Of a stretch of DNA of 64,000 bases, positions 24,247 to 37,979 are shown one piece after another. The stretch spans positions 4,154,001 through 4,218,000 of the forward strand of contig JAAXNY010000006.1 of the NCBI GenBank assembly GCA_013420905.1, given 5' to 3'. A program made the translations under genes and the position numbers. Under the pieces are notes generated by a model, which saw only the letters and a list, made by a program, of their open reading frames with translations, did no database searches and was not told the origin of the DNA. Within the stretch, counting starts at the first letter, position 1. Every line of letters starts with the position of its first letter. Origin of the DNA: Collybia mongolica. Lineage: Eukaryota > Basidiomycota > Agaricomycetes > Agaricales > Clitocybaceae.

Positions 24247-26217
24247 CTGCCGTAGGCACCAGGGGATGGTTGCGTGGAAAAGTGAGTAACCCGGCGTGCA
24301 TATTCTGACTTTTATCCATACCCGCCACTGGAAAGTTTTCCGCATTCGGTCCAGGTCCGCTGAGTAATAATCAGGCTCGCGGAGTCAAACGCGCAAAGAA
24401 AAAATTAATGTTGGTAACCGGTGACTAGTGACTCGTCCCGAACGGTTCGGTATCTCCTGGCGTTTCCGAAATGACTAGGTGCAGGAGCCAACCTCAATTT
24501 TGGTTCAACATTCATGCGTAACAAGCACACGTCCCATCGTATCACAAGAATATCGAGGTAGGCAATTTTTTGGATTTCAGGCTGTTGGGAATGAAAAGCT
24601 TAAGGGAATAATGACCTTGCCGCCCTGCACCTCGCCGGCAGAGCCACCGAGCTCCACTGAGTAGTTGTATCGGAGGATTGATTTGTGATCATATCCGGCC
24701 GCCAGTTGTGTTGCGTTTCGTCAGTGGAAGGTCATAAGCGCATACCCCGCCTGATAAGCATAAGTTTATCTTATTCATCGTACCGGAAGCTATTGATTAT
24801 ATAATAATATATATATATAAATATTCGAAGTACTCTAATTCTAATTGGATGGTTGTGCAGAGTGTAGGTGATTAGACATGATATAAACTTCCAGTGCCCT
24901 CAACAATAAGTACCAGTATGTAGGGACAGGCAACAGCAGTTGGATCTCACCAGAGGAGATAATCCGGATGAAACGCGTGTCATGATTACCAACCTTTGCT
25001 CCTGAACATTGAACCTCTGAACTACGCAAGTAACTTTCAGGCTCCCCCCGTCTCCATCTTACCTGAGAAAGCGCTGACCAAGTATATCTTGGCTCTGAAT
25101 CAGCGAACGGTACCGCTGGACTCACTACTCGCATTTTTTCCGCGTGTACCGGCAGTTTGGAGAATTCAGTATCCCTAAGCGTTCTCTTATTAACACATTT
25201 GTGCTATGCGCGATTGAATAAAATTATCGGCTCGACATGCCCCCCCAGATAAAATATAATCAATCTGATTCGCGCTCGTCGCAACCAAATTTACTTACGT
25301 ACCTCGAGCCGATTGATCCCGATCGGTAACATGCTGAATATTTGGCACTCCGATTCATCAGCAATATTCATCCTTCATTTCGTCTTTATCTCTCACAATG
25401 ACCACTCCAAACGAACTTGTTTACAGTAAATTGGAAAAAAAGTCGTGTTTTTACTCCTCCTACCCGCCCTGGACATCACTTTTAAACCATATCTGGCGCT
25501 CCACGCTGTGCCTTGCCAACGATATTCGATACCAGCCAACTCACAGCATACTGGCACCTCGTATGTATTATGAATCACTAACCCGTCAACGTTGTATAGC
25601 CCGTGGCATCAACTCGCCAATCTCTCCTATAGGTCAGGCACTCACCTTGCCTCTATAAGACCAGAGCTAGTCAATTATGGGCTACATCATATTTTTGTTT
25701 TTTTCCCATCATCATTTCAGGAGTACAAGGTTAACTGCAGGTTATCTCAGTAAGTATATTCCGGGAGTGTCACTTTTCTCCTGGTCATGTCATGATCTCC
25801 GGAATCGACAATTGATCAAGCACGTAGAGCGGACATTGAGCTTGATCTTAGAATCTGTCACACTCTTCTCGGCCGTAATCAGGACTACCTATTTTCGACT
25901 CCGTTAACTCCTGTCCCCTAAGTAGAGTCCATACAGACCGTCGGTCGTTCCAATGTCCCCACTAACGAGCGGGCTACCACCCAAAGTCGTCTGATATATC
26001 CGCGTCGCATAGAGCAAGCTAACCGTCAAGCTTGGCGGATCTGTTCTTCGAAGTAGATGTGACAGTTTACAGCAGACAGTTCGCCCTGGCCATACGCCTA
26101 TGCCTCACAGGCTGTCATCCGTCCGTTTTTCATCCGCATCCAAGCGTTTTTTACTGAACTTAAATAGAGCTCCTTGTCTGCTCGTATATCCCTGGTCAAG
26201 GTCATCACTCCCCTAGG
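24247..26217. other. 2-kb gene-poor stretch
   Basis: No gene is supported. Open frames (24841-25134 -, 25398-25658 +, 25677-25907 +) lack motifs, signal peptides and splice-consistent extensions. It contains an AT microsatellite at 24796-24824 and, at its right end, the GH128 promoter with a TATA-like TTAAATAG at 26160. Confidence 0.45.
24796..24824. repeat. AT dinucleotide microsatellite
   Basis: A nearly pure A/T run dominated by alternating TA, in the gene-poor stretch 5' of the PDR gene. Such repeats usually vary in length between strains. Confidence 0.7.
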
Positions 26218-27465
26218 ATGTTTTCTCAGCTGGCTCTCTGGTGCTCCTCTGTTCTCCTTGCCTCTGCTGCGGCGAAGACTAGCAAACGCGGTCTAGCATT
26301 CGCCGCGGAGGACACACCTGGTGACCTCAACAATGCCAATCAGACCAAAAGCCATATCAGCTGGCAGTACGACTGGGCAATGAACCCCGCTGCGTATCTT
26401 GCTAATTCCGGCATCGAGTACATTCCAATGCAGTGGGGGTCTGGTAAGATCGAACTGTTCGCGGACGCCGTGAAGGCGCAAGGTGCCAAGACTGTCCTTG
26501 TACGCATGGGTCCCAGCTCTTCGTCATGCTTAAAACCTAAAGCTTGTGTAGGCTTTTAATGAGCCGGATTACGACAAGGAGTCCAATATGCTCCCCTCTG
26601 AAGCCGCTAAACTTTGGAAGCAATACCTGGAGCCATTAAAGGCTGATGGCATTCGCCTCGGCGGTCCGGCAGTCACTGCGGCTTCTACAGGTAGACCATG
26701 GATGACGCAGTTCATGACACTCTGCACAAATTGTTCAGTTGATTTCATCCCAATCCATTGGTGGGTGAACCGTAACATTTTCGTTGCACATAGCTGATCT
26801 GGGTGGATGCAGGTATGGCGAAGGCGAAGAAGGCTTCTACAATTATTTGTGGGATGTGCATACCGCATTTCCTAACAAGACTATCTGGGTAACTGAGTAC
26901 GCGACAACTAGCGCCAATATGTCAGGTTCGAAACCATACCCTGCTCCCTAATTCAAATCACTCACGTCCCTTTCAAAGAGGTTGCTAGGTTCCTCAATGT
27001 CACAACAACCTATATGGATGCATTGGACTGGATTGAACGTTATGCCTGGTTTGGATTTTTTGTGAGCAGCCGTTAGATCTGTGTTTGGGACGCAAAGCAT
27101 TTACCTCTCTTACAGCGACCGAAGGAGGGATTGTTTTACAGTGCGTTCTTCCGGATCTCCCTGTATTCTCATCCTCTCAAATCACCTCCACAGATCTTTT
27201 AGATGAACAAGGCGGCCTCAACGTCTTGGGGCAAATGTATGTTGGAGCCAAGACGGTCCACACCCAGATCATCAGCCACGCACCCTCGAAAACGTACCAG
27301 ACAGTGAACGGCGCAGACAATCCGACCCAGGGGCTTGTCACCACATACCCAGCCGCGTTCAACGGAGCTGTCCAACATTGGACAGTATTCGCCGACCTAC
27401 ATCTGTGGAGCCTTGGCACTGCATTGCTTGGATCTGTTCTTGGGGTTATTTGGACGATTTGGTAG
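26218..27465 (+). CDS. Secreted GH128-family glycoside hydrolase (Asl1-like beta-1,3-glucanase)
   Basis: Six exons (26218-26499, 26552-26760, 26813-26925, 26979-27061, 27116-27140, 27194-27465) give 327 aa. A signal peptide MFSQLALWCSSVLLASAAA is followed by the Asl1-like glycosidase domain. It shows GLAFAAED, WQYDWAMNP, YIPMQWGSG, AFNEPDYDKESNM with the probable acid/base Glu of NEP, FIPIHWYGEGEEGF, and WVTEYATTS with the probable nucleophile Glu. GH128 enzymes cleave beta-1,3-glucans of fungal cell walls, so a role in wall remodelling is likely. The C-terminus ends in a hydrophobic stretch (LHLWSLGTALLGSVLGVIWT), which could be a GPI-anchor signal or a membrane tail. Exon 5 is only 25 nt. 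It is preceded by a TATA-like element. Confidence 0.88.
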
Positions 27466-29522
27466 GACTGGACAGTTGTGATCACCTTTCTTATTCTATA
27501 CTTACATAAAATTGGATTCTCCATTTTTTGACACTGTCTCTGTACAAACACACTCGTTTTTAGATACCAGCTTGGGGTTCGATGTAATAGGGGAAAATAT
27601 AATTGGAATAATGATGGCTATGATTCTTATTTACACAAGCAGTTACCTTTATGTTGCGGCGGTGATACTACACGGCAACAGTGAACATGCCTTCGGCTTG
27701 ATTGTGTCCGATGGCAAAGTTATTGCGAAGTCACCGGAAAATCCAGACATAATAGACGGAAAGACAGAGGGCCGATCGCCAGTGTCAGGCACTGCCAAAA
27801 GAATCGGAAGTTTCCCATAGGTGGTGGGAAAACCAAGTTAACGATATGCCACCAATCAGCGATATCGATTGTCAGCCAACGGGCCCACCGGGCATGAGTC
27901 TGAGAAATTATTCTCGGGCCCCGAAACAGACAAGGGAGTGGTGCGCAGTTTGTTTTGAATGACGCGAGTGAGGACAGCGTGAGTCAGTCTCGGTGCAGAG
28001 GGGACTCCAGGGAACCATAGTTGTAAGCAGCTAGTGAAGACCCTGAAACTTCTCATTAGTCATTTTAATTCCACCCGAGCAACTGATGCTGACTGATACC
28101 CAAAATCCCCAAGGGGGGTTTAAGCGGGGAACCTTTTTGGGGTGGACACAATGAGCTCACTTTTTAGCCTGTCACGGTGCTTAGTGTTCTACGAGCTTGA
28201 AGCCAATACTCCTCACTGAGAAACCTCGCGGTGTATGCTGGGATGGGGGATATACGTGTTATTGAAACCACAAGCTGGGTACCTTTCCTGCCATAATTAG
28301 ACATCAAGGCACGTACTTACCAGAGCACACCCTGTGGATCATGTGATCGTTGCACGCGTCTATTGGTCGCGACTTTGCTCTGGATAAGTTTTTTAGGCAT
28401 AATTTAGAAGTTGAAATAATATTGCTATACATCTAGGTTGATGTCGGTGAAAAGGCAAATGGGCTAGCTTCAATTATTTGTAAATGAATCATAGGCGGCT
28501 TGAGTCAAGATAAATCTCTCCCTGCGCGTTTGGTAGACGCCCCCAGAAAATAATATCATGTGCCATGGAGCGGGTGACAGACAGACCCGTATTGATTGAC
28601 CGGCCAGCTTGGACATTTTCATTCTTCATATACATATCGAGTTTGGCTGGTTGGCCAGCGTGCACGTTATGGGGCCCGAGGAAGCTGCCAAGCAAATTCA
28701 TTCTGGGGAAGGGTGCGACTACCTATGTTGTTGCAGCTTTGGCCAAACGCAGCGGCGGGGTCGGGGGTGTGATCCACTGTCCTTTGAAGCAACTCGTGAC
28801 ACTTAAAGCGGCTCCATAGGTAGAAGTTCCGGCAGCAACGAGAACAAACGCGACGAATTTCATCTGCATATCTACGGTGGAGCGGTGATCAGTTGTATAG
28901 TATAGAGTTCGAAATGTGGCCTTACTGAACAGGGTGAACAGTGAAGTCAAGTTGCGAAGTTCATCGAAAGAGGTTGGGGTTCTGGGGCAGTAATTTAGCT
29001 GGGAGTTCTAAGTAGAGATTATTGGAAGTTCACCGTGGGTGGGAAGACTAGCTTATGAGATTTGAGCATAGTCTCAATGCATTTTATGCACTTCAGGATA
29101 CAGTGAAACGCCAGGCGACGGATGGCGATATATCTCAGCCCAGGCATCTGTCATCCGCGCCGTACGCTGCATGTACCGTGGATAGAAGCGTTGTAGGCCT
29201 TCCATGCTCCATGTCTGACGAGGGAACTGAATGCTTATGGAGCAAATTTGCGACTAGGCGTGAAGGATCTGTAGAAGGTTTCAAGAGAATTTCATCAGGA
29301 TCAGCGAGTCAGTTGGTGTTCTGGCCGTTGTTCTTCGATGGGATAATACTCTAATGTCTCCGTCAGTTTGTATTCAAAGGAGTGCTGCTATGTGGGAAAG
29401 CAGATATAATATATTGCGGGTGAGCGGTGGGGAGAGTTTATTTTAGCGCCGCTGACTAATCAAGGGGACCTGGACAATTGTTCGCTCTCCTGCACAGAAT
29501 ACAACAACCACCTCTTTCAACG
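27466..29522. other. 2-kb region with little coding signal
   Basis: Between the GH128 and EF-hand genes. The open frame at 27512-27820 (+) has one hydrophobic stretch but no recognisable family. A small secreted-peptide candidate on the minus strand (28724-28869) is listed separately. Otherwise nothing is recognised. Confidence 0.4.
28724..28869 (-). CDS. Possible small secreted peptide
   Basis: A minus-strand frame beginning MQMKFVAFVLVAAGTSTYG looks like a cleavable signal peptide, followed by a short mature part with one Cys and a Pro-rich segment (ITPPTPPLR), about 47 aa in all. A second frame further downstream (28489-28701) could be a later exon: GTAGTC directly follows the stop codon and an AG acceptor is present. 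I could not join them without a stop. No family is recognised; it may be chance. Confidence 0.2.
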
Positions 29523-30934
29523 ATGAAGGCGATAGCCAGCCTGTCGTTACTCGTTTTCGCGAAAGGCGTACTTTGTCATGGGGGCCATGAGGCCAGTGGC
29601 CCTGCTGCTGGAGAGACCATCCAGCAGTATGCTCAGCGACACGTATGTTTCTTATATCGGCGCGCAAGGCCTTGGGCACTGAATTTCTCTCCAGATGTCT
29701 TCGGAGCACCACATGTGAGGCTTAATTGTCGCTTGTCATCTATTTCGGTCAGTTTGATGATCCATTAGTGATTCCTTCGATGTCCGGAGTTTTCACCATC
29801 TACATGACTTGGACCGGTAAGCTCGGCAGCTACCTACCTTGTCCTTGTTTTTTCTAACATAAAACTAGCGATGGATACTGGACCCGACCTGAGATTGAGG
29901 CGATATACGGCGTTCACCACGTTTACTCCACCAAAAAATCGAAGGTATAGGTTTAATACCTCGGGCATTTGGATTGACTAACGACGGTCATAGGACCAAG
30001 AGGAGCACCAGAAGAAGGCTGATTACATAGTGGATACATTACTCCAGAGACTTGACCTTGACAATGATGGCAGAATTTCACCGGATGAGCTCGAGAAAGT
30101 TGGCTTGGACGGTCTACCAAATTTCGAAGGTATGGGGGCAGAGGGGCATCACTACGACGTAGAGAGTGGTAAGATCATTCCAAGAGCACGCCCGCTTCAT
30201 TATCTAATCTCCAATCTAGAATTCTTTTTACATCATGAAGGTAAAGTCATCCGTTGAAGCGAGCCAACGCAAGTTAAAAAAACTCATTGCCAAATAGAGC
30301 AATTCCATTCTACACCCGAAACACAAACGGATGAGGCATACAATCACCCCGAAGATCTGGAGCATTTTGCTCAACATGAAATTATCGAGCGTGAAGAAGC
30401 AGAGAGAGAAGCCAAGTACCAAGGAATAAGTGTAGAAGAGGTTCTGCGTCTCCAGGCCGAAGCCGCCCAAGCAGCGGCTCAGGCGGCCCAGCATGTGCCA
30501 GAACAAAGGAGCGACACAGATGACAGTCACGAGAAAGTCCCTCCGGTCCCCATCCCAGGCCATCCACATGACGAACAAGTCGTACCCGTACCTCCAGTGC
30601 AAGACCCTCCGCCTAAAGTCACGCGTCTGACACCTCCTGAGAAACAAGATCCCGAAGTAAGGTTCAAAGGTGCCTCGTCTGAAGCGAAGAGAAAGGGCGA
30701 GTGGGGAACTGGCGAGGGAGGATATAAGCCTCCGAGAGAGCCCAGTGACAAGATGAGGTCAAGCTAGCATCTATATTACTCTTCAATCATTTTGCTGACG
30801 TTAGCTTTGATTTCTAGGAAGAACCTCCCCTACAAGGTACTGTGTTTTTTTCCTCCTCTTTTGACAAAGTTGAGAATGCTGACATACAGGATCGTATGCA
30901 GTATAAGTTCCGCCGTAACTGGGGTGACTTCTAA
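29523..30934 (+). CDS. Secretory-pathway EF-hand calcium-binding protein
   Basis: Nine exons (29523-29642, 29695-29714, 29769-29816, 29869-29944, 29994-30168, 30220-30240, 30298-30757, 30818-30836, 30890-30934) encode 327 aa. The signal peptide is MKAIASLSLLVFAKGVLCHG. Two complete 12-residue EF-hand loops are visible, DLDRDGYWTRPE and DLDNDGRISPDE, each with Asp at 1, 3 and 5, Gly at 6 and Glu at 12. A His/Glu-rich acidic segment and an Ala/Gln/Glu coiled-coil-like helix follow, then a Pro-rich region and a basic tail ending KFRRNWGDF. The layout resembles nucleobindin or Cab45-type luminal Ca2+ proteins, but the exact orthology is not certain. No HDEL-type retrieval signal is present. Several exons are under 25 nt. 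Confidence 0.8.
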
Positions 30935-31175
30935 ATGTCGGGCATTATTTATATTACACATTTGGTTACTCTTGACTTATTGCTGTCGTTACCGGGATTA
31001 CGTTTACCACCAACCTCCGTCTTGTGTATACCATACCGCCACTTGCATATGCACCCATTCAGGGAAATGGGAAACTGAAATAAACCCCAAAAACAAATGT
31101 GAACAGGTAAAAGTAATATATACTACAAATCCAAGTATAATATAGCAAGCTGTATCGTAAGTGCCTTACATGTCA
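30935..31175. other. Convergent 3' region
   Basis: 241 bp between the ends of the EF-hand gene (+) and the Dop1 gene (-). It is AT-rich with no gene seen. Confidence 0.5.
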
Positions 31176-34100
31176 TCATCGCCCATCGAACATATCGTCC
31201 ATAATCCCCCTTTCAACTGCTACCCAGTCAATATTACCCCCACTTGCGTAGACGCTCTCATACGAAGTTATACTAACGTTGGCGAAGAATGGTACAAGAT
31301 CACGAATGCTCTCTATATTTCGTAACGAATTTAGAAGTGGCCTTCGTAGAGATCGTTGGTCGCCAAACGTCGTGAGGAGATTGGGAGTCGAGGTCCCGGT
31401 TTGTGACGAGTTCTATGCGAGTTCAGAAAGGACATTGGTATACAACTAAATTGGAACCTACCCCAGCGGGAAGAGCTCCTGCAATTTCTGCTAACTGGTC
31501 CATCATGGCTTCGGGGAACCATTCGTCCGGGCGATAGACAGCATCAACGGTATCGGTGATGAAGATCCATTGGTGTCTGCCAAATGAAACTCAATGTCAT
31601 CACCATGATAGAAGAAAAGGAAAGCTTTACATTTGGAACTCTTCCGTCTGAAGCACAAGAAGAAGATCGAGGCATTTACTTGCCGAAAGAACCGACTGCA
31701 AATCTTCGGAGCCATCAGGGGGTAATGAAGTCATGACTTGCTCAAAGATTCGGTACTATAAAATAGTCAGCATATATCAGTGACTTTGATTATTTTAACC
31801 AACCAGTTCAGTTAAAAGAACAGGCCAGAAGCTTGTCAGGTTGTGCGGAGACAATCGACACAAAAGCACCCGGATACACAGGAACACCTCGCTCTGCACG
31901 ATAGGGGCTGAAACATTCTTCAAAATGTCGACGAGTTTCTCTTGAATTGAGGGAAGTTGCGTCAGGAAGTGATTTTTATCCCCAGTGAAGAGAACAAATG
32001 ATAAACGCCGAACATTTAGTGACCTAAGAAGCATTTCGTACTCCCTGTTTGTGAAAATATTGGCCGACGGTGCGGTCGCCACCTTGGCTGAAAGTTATGA
32101 AATCAGGAACCATCGAAACCTCGAGAGGCCCCGGGAACAACATACATAATAGTTCAGGGAACGCAGTCTTATCTGCATCGAACAAAGCCTTGACAATGGA
32201 CTTCCAGTGCTCCGCGGCATCGGCGTGACAGTTAAAGAGCCGGTTATCATTCAGTAACTCAGTCACCGGCGTCCGCCAAGCTTTGAGGGCAGCCGGAATT
32301 TTGGCCATTTCTCGAATAATATTGAGGACCGTCTGATCAACATCCATCGGCCTATAAGTCCCAGATCCATCATTTTTTCAATACACAGGAAAATGAGTAG
32401 ACACCTTGACTTCCCCCTCATGGCGGGATTCACTATGTAGTAAATGATGTTACCACAAGCTGTGGCAATTTTGTCATTGTCGACCAAAAATCGTCGCATA
32501 TGTGGTACCGCCGATGATGCAATGAATTCATTGATCTGTATCGGAACGTAATCAAGAGCGCATCAAAAATGACGGATAACTTTCCTGGGAGATGAGTTCC
32601 GTGGATGCTCCAATCTTGGGCGTATCTGGTGCCGGCAAGGAGGCCGTGCTACCGTCCATCCTCTCGTCCAGTTTACCATCTAGACATTCATCAGTAAAAA
32701 CTGAACTTAGAGAAGGAGAGGGGGGCTTTACCTCCACGTAGTACTGGTGAATCTCTGCCATTGGTAACCAAAGATTCCTTCGTGCTGCGACGAATCCAGG
32801 AGCCTTGATCTGTTGACCGTCCCACAAAAACAACACTCGCATCAAGGAGTTTTGCAAAATTATCCTGTCGTCAAGGTGAATGCACGGATCAAGGTACGGT
32901 ATTGTTACTAACCTGCAGCTCTTTTTTAATTTTCTTGTCCTCCATTGCCGTGGTTTGGGTGATCTTCTCCGCCAAAACGGACAAACAGCTGCGAAAACAC
33001 CTAACGTTAGTCGGTATTATATGAGGTATCGAGGTACGTACCAAAGAGCTGGGTAACTCTGCACCTTAAAGTCGCGCACGTTTCCAATGACTTCCTTTAC
33101 AAGTTGCAAGAAGCGGCCCCATACTTGTATAGCAAGGGGTCCCTCCAACCGTCGAAGGTAATGTTCTAGGAACTTGAACAACACGGAGTCGTTACTGTTG
33201 ATCGTTAATTGTTGCCTTGAGGAAATTCGTGGTAATATCTTACAGGTTGGGGTTGATGGCTTGTTTCTTACTTTTCTCGGATACGCCTGATATGCGGCAA
33301 GATATACTTTCACAGATCATGTGGACCGCATTTTGTGCATTCGCGATCAGAACATCGATGAGTTCAAACGCAGCATCAGGGGGGATTTTGGAACCCTGGA
33401 CTTCGTAAGCAACTGGATCGGTCGAACACCACACAACACACGCACTGGCATGTCACGACTCCAACAATCCACAATGGATTCAAACACCTCAGCGGACCGG
33501 ACACGGAAAAGGTGTTCAAGAACTCGTCGACATCGTGCTCGTGTTCGATTATAGATGAAGGTCAGAGACTCGTCTTTGGGGGATAACGTCGGAGGATTTG
33601 TCCAAGTAAGGGTTCTCCATATAGAATACAGAACACGGATTCCATCGTCCAGGGATTTGTACGCTGGAGAACGAGCCTAAAGTCAACAATGGTCAGACAG
33701 CAAATGAAGGGAAAATATCGGGATACCAACAGTCAACTGTTCTTCAGGGGTCTGCTGTACACTCTCAGAACCAAAGACGTTGGAGACATACCCGAGTAAT
33801 CCGCTACTTTCCGAGCCCGACTTTTCGATAGGTGCTGTATCATCTTCAGGTTGACTGATTTCTGAAGTGTATGCGAGACTTAGAAGGACCATCCGCTCCA
33901 ATCCATTTAATAGCATGATCATCTCCGAATCCGTTGCCACAGAGGAGATGTCTTGGGTATAGTCCTGACCAGGGGTCGATCCTCGAAGAATGTCCCCAAG
34001 TGATGAGAGAAGCTGTCGACAGATGCAATCGTTGAGAGGGCCGACGACGGCTTGAAGTGCGGGCTGAAACTGGGGCACAGCCATCATAACAAAATCTAAC

Positions 34101-37100
34101 CAGTGCTGAAGGATAGGTCGGTTTGTTCGAATCGCAATGGCATCTGCAAGGGTTTGAATCAAGAGTGGATTGACTGAATAACTTTTAGTTCCTGGATCGT
34201 CTGTTCCCATAGCACTGTTTGGTGCGCTGCCATCACTTCGTTCTCGATTTGTGGCCACAGGCAGCGGTGCACCCTCGGTGTTATCTGTTGAAGCCGAGAT
34301 AACAGAATGTAGGAGGTGCAGTAGTTTATTCTGGAGGTCTAGCCGGTTTAGGTGGACGCAAAAGTACAACTTCCCTACAACAACGGCTTCGATAGTTTCT
34401 AGCACAGTGTCAATTTCTCCTCGAGCAACAATTGTCTGCAACAAGTCGACTGTCGTTGATTGAATGAGAGCGTTACTAGGTTGCATGATCACCCCCCATG
34501 AATGCTTTGGCTCTGCTTGGAGAAACCTTTCGAACTTTTGAGTTGCGCCAACGATGATGAGGTAATCCACCAACCTAAGAAGAAGCTCAATCAAAGTGTC
34601 CAGATAACTAGCGTTGGGGTCAGACATGCCACCTGGAAAATTTGAACCCATGAGTTCTGTCAGCGTATTGTTTAATTTTACTTACCAGATTGTACTCGTT
34701 GCACGAGACCTGAGTGGTGAGATCGTTGAATTGGCGTAGACCTTGCTGTCTTTGCAAATCCTTGGCCGCCAAAACGGATGATTGACAGAAGCATCTCCAA
34801 GAGGTGATTCGTGTAACGTTGATCGAAAGGACGTTCATAGACGAACGTCTGGAGCTCCTTGCCACGAACCTTGGCCGTTGACGGAGTCCGGCGTACTGAT
34901 GGGTCAAGCAACTCAAACAAAATCGGGTCTAGTACGCTACTTCATGTCAACGACAGTTCCTAAACTTTAAATGTGTGAAATCCTATACCGTAAATATGAC
35001 TTGAGGCTACAGCGCATCCAGGTCTCTCCGATCCTACGGAGACTAGGATCATCACTTTTGAGGGTATCTAAAACAATCATCATGGGAACTTTGAAACGAA
35101 AACCAGGGAGAAGATTGTCCTCTGACAAATGCTTTAGGTCCAATCCGAAAATAAATCGCGACACACTCACCAGTCAATCTCCACAAAACACCAAAGGCTT
35201 CGTACGATTCATTGATGTTGCGTGATTCAGGAGACGTCATTGTTTGGGCCAAAATTGATTCCACGTGAGAGCGTTTTGTGGCGGCTTCCAGTGACCATAT
35301 CAGATTGACAGCGCGGATGTGATAGATGGTACAATCTGGGCGCAGGTACTTCAAAAGCTTGTTCACCATCTTGTACATGGTCGGGCGATCGTCAACATTT
35401 AATCTTGGTTCCAAATTATTAGAGTGGTGCAGGGCAACAATTAGAGCGACGGTCCGATCAACTGTGGTGAAATTGGAAGACTAAATTACAAAAATCCTAT
35501 GTAAGCCTTGTCTAAGACTGCATGAAGGAAGGAGATCGTACCTCATGATCTATTACTCGCAAAAGGACATACAGCCATGTCGCAGGGTTCCATTCCACTT
35601 TAACCGTTGTACCCAGTCTGCCAACTAGTCTGTCGATGAGGAGTAGCGATTGAGCAAACACCTCGCGGAGAATAGTAATGTTTTCAGAGCCTTGTATGAG
35701 TCTGTTGGCACAGCTGAGGCTGAGCTCTACAAGATTCTCAAAGGCTGACACAAAAGGGATTGCGAAAGACCCATCAGGTGCAACAGAAGTGGCAAGCGGC
35801 GCAATACCATAGAAACTACATGCAAATAGGTAAGGTCGTTGTGTTGTACGTTTCGCTTCAATAGAACCTGTAAGTTCTGGTCGCTGCATTAATGATGAGT
35901 GAGGGATGTGACGGAGCATCTCTTCTTGCAAAAGAAGACATTCCCGGAACAGGTTTGATGACGTTTTTGTTGGGTTCATCTGTACCCGGTACTGGCGACC
36001 AATTAGTACAATGGAAGCATGGGTCAGAAGTTGGCCTACGTTGATAAAATCCAAAATAGCTCCGAAGATGATTGGTAGATGGATCGTTTGTATCTCTTCA
36101 TCTTGTGCGAAATTTTTCAAGATGAACCGGACCATACGAATAGCCTGTACATCAAGGTCATATCAAGCCTAAATATTAAAACAAGAAAATATTCAAACCT
36201 CGATGCTGGTTCCATCTCCAAAAATCTCGCTGAAAACTGCTGATAAAAGATGCTTCCAAAATAGCTGTGGTTCAACAGCCTCGTAAAGGGTGCTCGCGGT
36301 CATCGTTATCTGGAAAAATCTAGGCAATCAGATATGGGGCAGGGTTACTAAAATTTGAATTGCAAACATCTTGGCTTCCCTCGATCGCAGTGTCAACGAG
36401 ATTCTTAATTGCTTTAAACGCATCATATACTAAGGCCTGTGTAAGAGGTGCTCCTATTTCCCATTTGTCTAGAAGGGATATAAAAATTTTGAAAGGACGC
36501 GATTCAGCATATTCGCCAGAGGGGGATATCATTTCGGCCTGGTGGTGTATGGTCAACAGGTATGTAGGATTTTTGCAAAATGGACTATTAACCTTCAGCG
36601 TAGAATGCAGTAAGTCAAGAGCATGCTCTCGCAAGTAAGCAATTTGTGCGTCGCTCTTTTCCTCAACGCCCAGCAACCATGTATAAAGCCGTCGGTTGAG
36701 GGACAGGTCACGGCGCAACACAACCCCAGTGGCTGCACGCATCAATATTATGCGATCGTCCGGCTGAGCTTTCCGTAATGCAGTGCTGTCGACTTTCATT
36801 GATTGTAGCAACAAGTCTAATGCACCTCTTCGAACGAGAAGGTTTTCATCCTCAAGGGCAGCAGCAAAGGCCCGAATCATCAAACCGATGTCCTTCCCCA
36901 CAACCTCCGTTATATCTAGACCAGGTGAGGGGGTGGAAATGTGGTAACTGGATATAAGCATACCTTCATTAGCATTCAGGTGAGGAAGCCGGCGAGAAAG
37001 AAAATTAAGGGAGGTCCTTCTAGCGGATGGCGTTGTCAACATGACCAACCAGATATTTTGGAAGAAAAACGAGGGTGAAACAGTTCCAGAGAGTCGATCG

Positions 37101-37979
37101 AGAAGATTTAAAACCTAAGACAGGATGAGAGCGTCGCAATCTGTAAGATGATGCAGACATACCTTCTCAAAATATTCTCCCGTTTCCTCCTCAAGACCTG
37201 GCAGTAGAGCAATGATCATAGACTTCATGACTGGACGTAGGCCTCCTTGTAAAGGCAAGTAGTGTGTGTCGTAAAGGTTCAGAAGGGTGGGCTGTCCAGC
37301 AGGATAAACTTGGATTCGCGGAAGGACTAGATAAGGACACACCTTGACCGATGTCGCTGCGTACTCAAAGAAGGGAAATAATCCCGACGACCAGAGGGGC
37401 AAGTCAACTCGAAGCCCTTCCGTCTGTCCCATGGTCATATCAGCACAGTCCTGCAGAGTACCAACCGTCCACTGTGCCCACTCACCCCCAAGACCGATAA
37501 TATATGCGAGTATACATCCAATGCTCGCTGGTGAACTCCGGTTGGCAAGGCAGGGTTTAGGCACTGGGCGAGACGCTTCGCGACAATGAGTTTGCGCGGA
37601 ATCTCCTTGAATTGCATGTATGATTGAAACGTCTATGGTTTCAACAAATTAGCCACCCTTCTGATGCCTATTGGTCCCGTAAGGATATTAACCTTGAGCA
37701 ATTGCTTCAAAAAAGCGATACAATCCGCCCATTCGTGTACGTTGTCAAATGAGTTGAGACATTTCTCGACCTGCTGCACATATTTCTTGTACTTGGGATC
37801 TGAAGCAAATGCTTGTTGGGCCACGGCTGATCTCCCACCATTGGTCACCATTCATTGGAGACAAAATGAAGCTGACATGTAGACGCACCACGCTCGCCCA
37901 TTCTAGCTGAGATCCATGCTGAGCCCCTGTTTACGGTCGTACCTGAGCCGTGTACCACCGATTCTGCGGTAGTGGACAT
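31176..37979 (-). CDS. Dop1/Dopey-family membrane-traffic protein
   Basis: A very large many-exon gene, about 1,800 aa by estimate after removing introns. Dop1 works with Mon2 in endosome-to-Golgi traffic and, in Aspergillus (DopA), in polarity and development. The Dopey N-terminal domain is clear: ASDPKYKKYVQQVEKCLNSF, VHEWADCIAFLKQLLK, then QFKEIPRKLIVAKRLAQCLN, PTGVHQRALDVYSHIL, and WSSGLFPFFEYAATSVK with the following LLNLYDTHYLPL. The central part is long and helical. The inferred start MSTTAESVVHGSGTT (37979) joins through an intron whose acceptor precedes AVAQQAFASDP. The last exon, after an intron following GALPAG, ends VAVERGIMDDMFDGR with stop at 31178-31176. No frame break was seen at the junctions checked, but not every one of the many introns was resolved. 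Confidence 0.85.

Noticed and set aside
26925..26935. GGTTCGAAACC, resembling a tRNA B-box
   Set aside because: It lies at the donor of a GH128 intron, and no A-box or cloverleaf fits upstream within tRNA distance.
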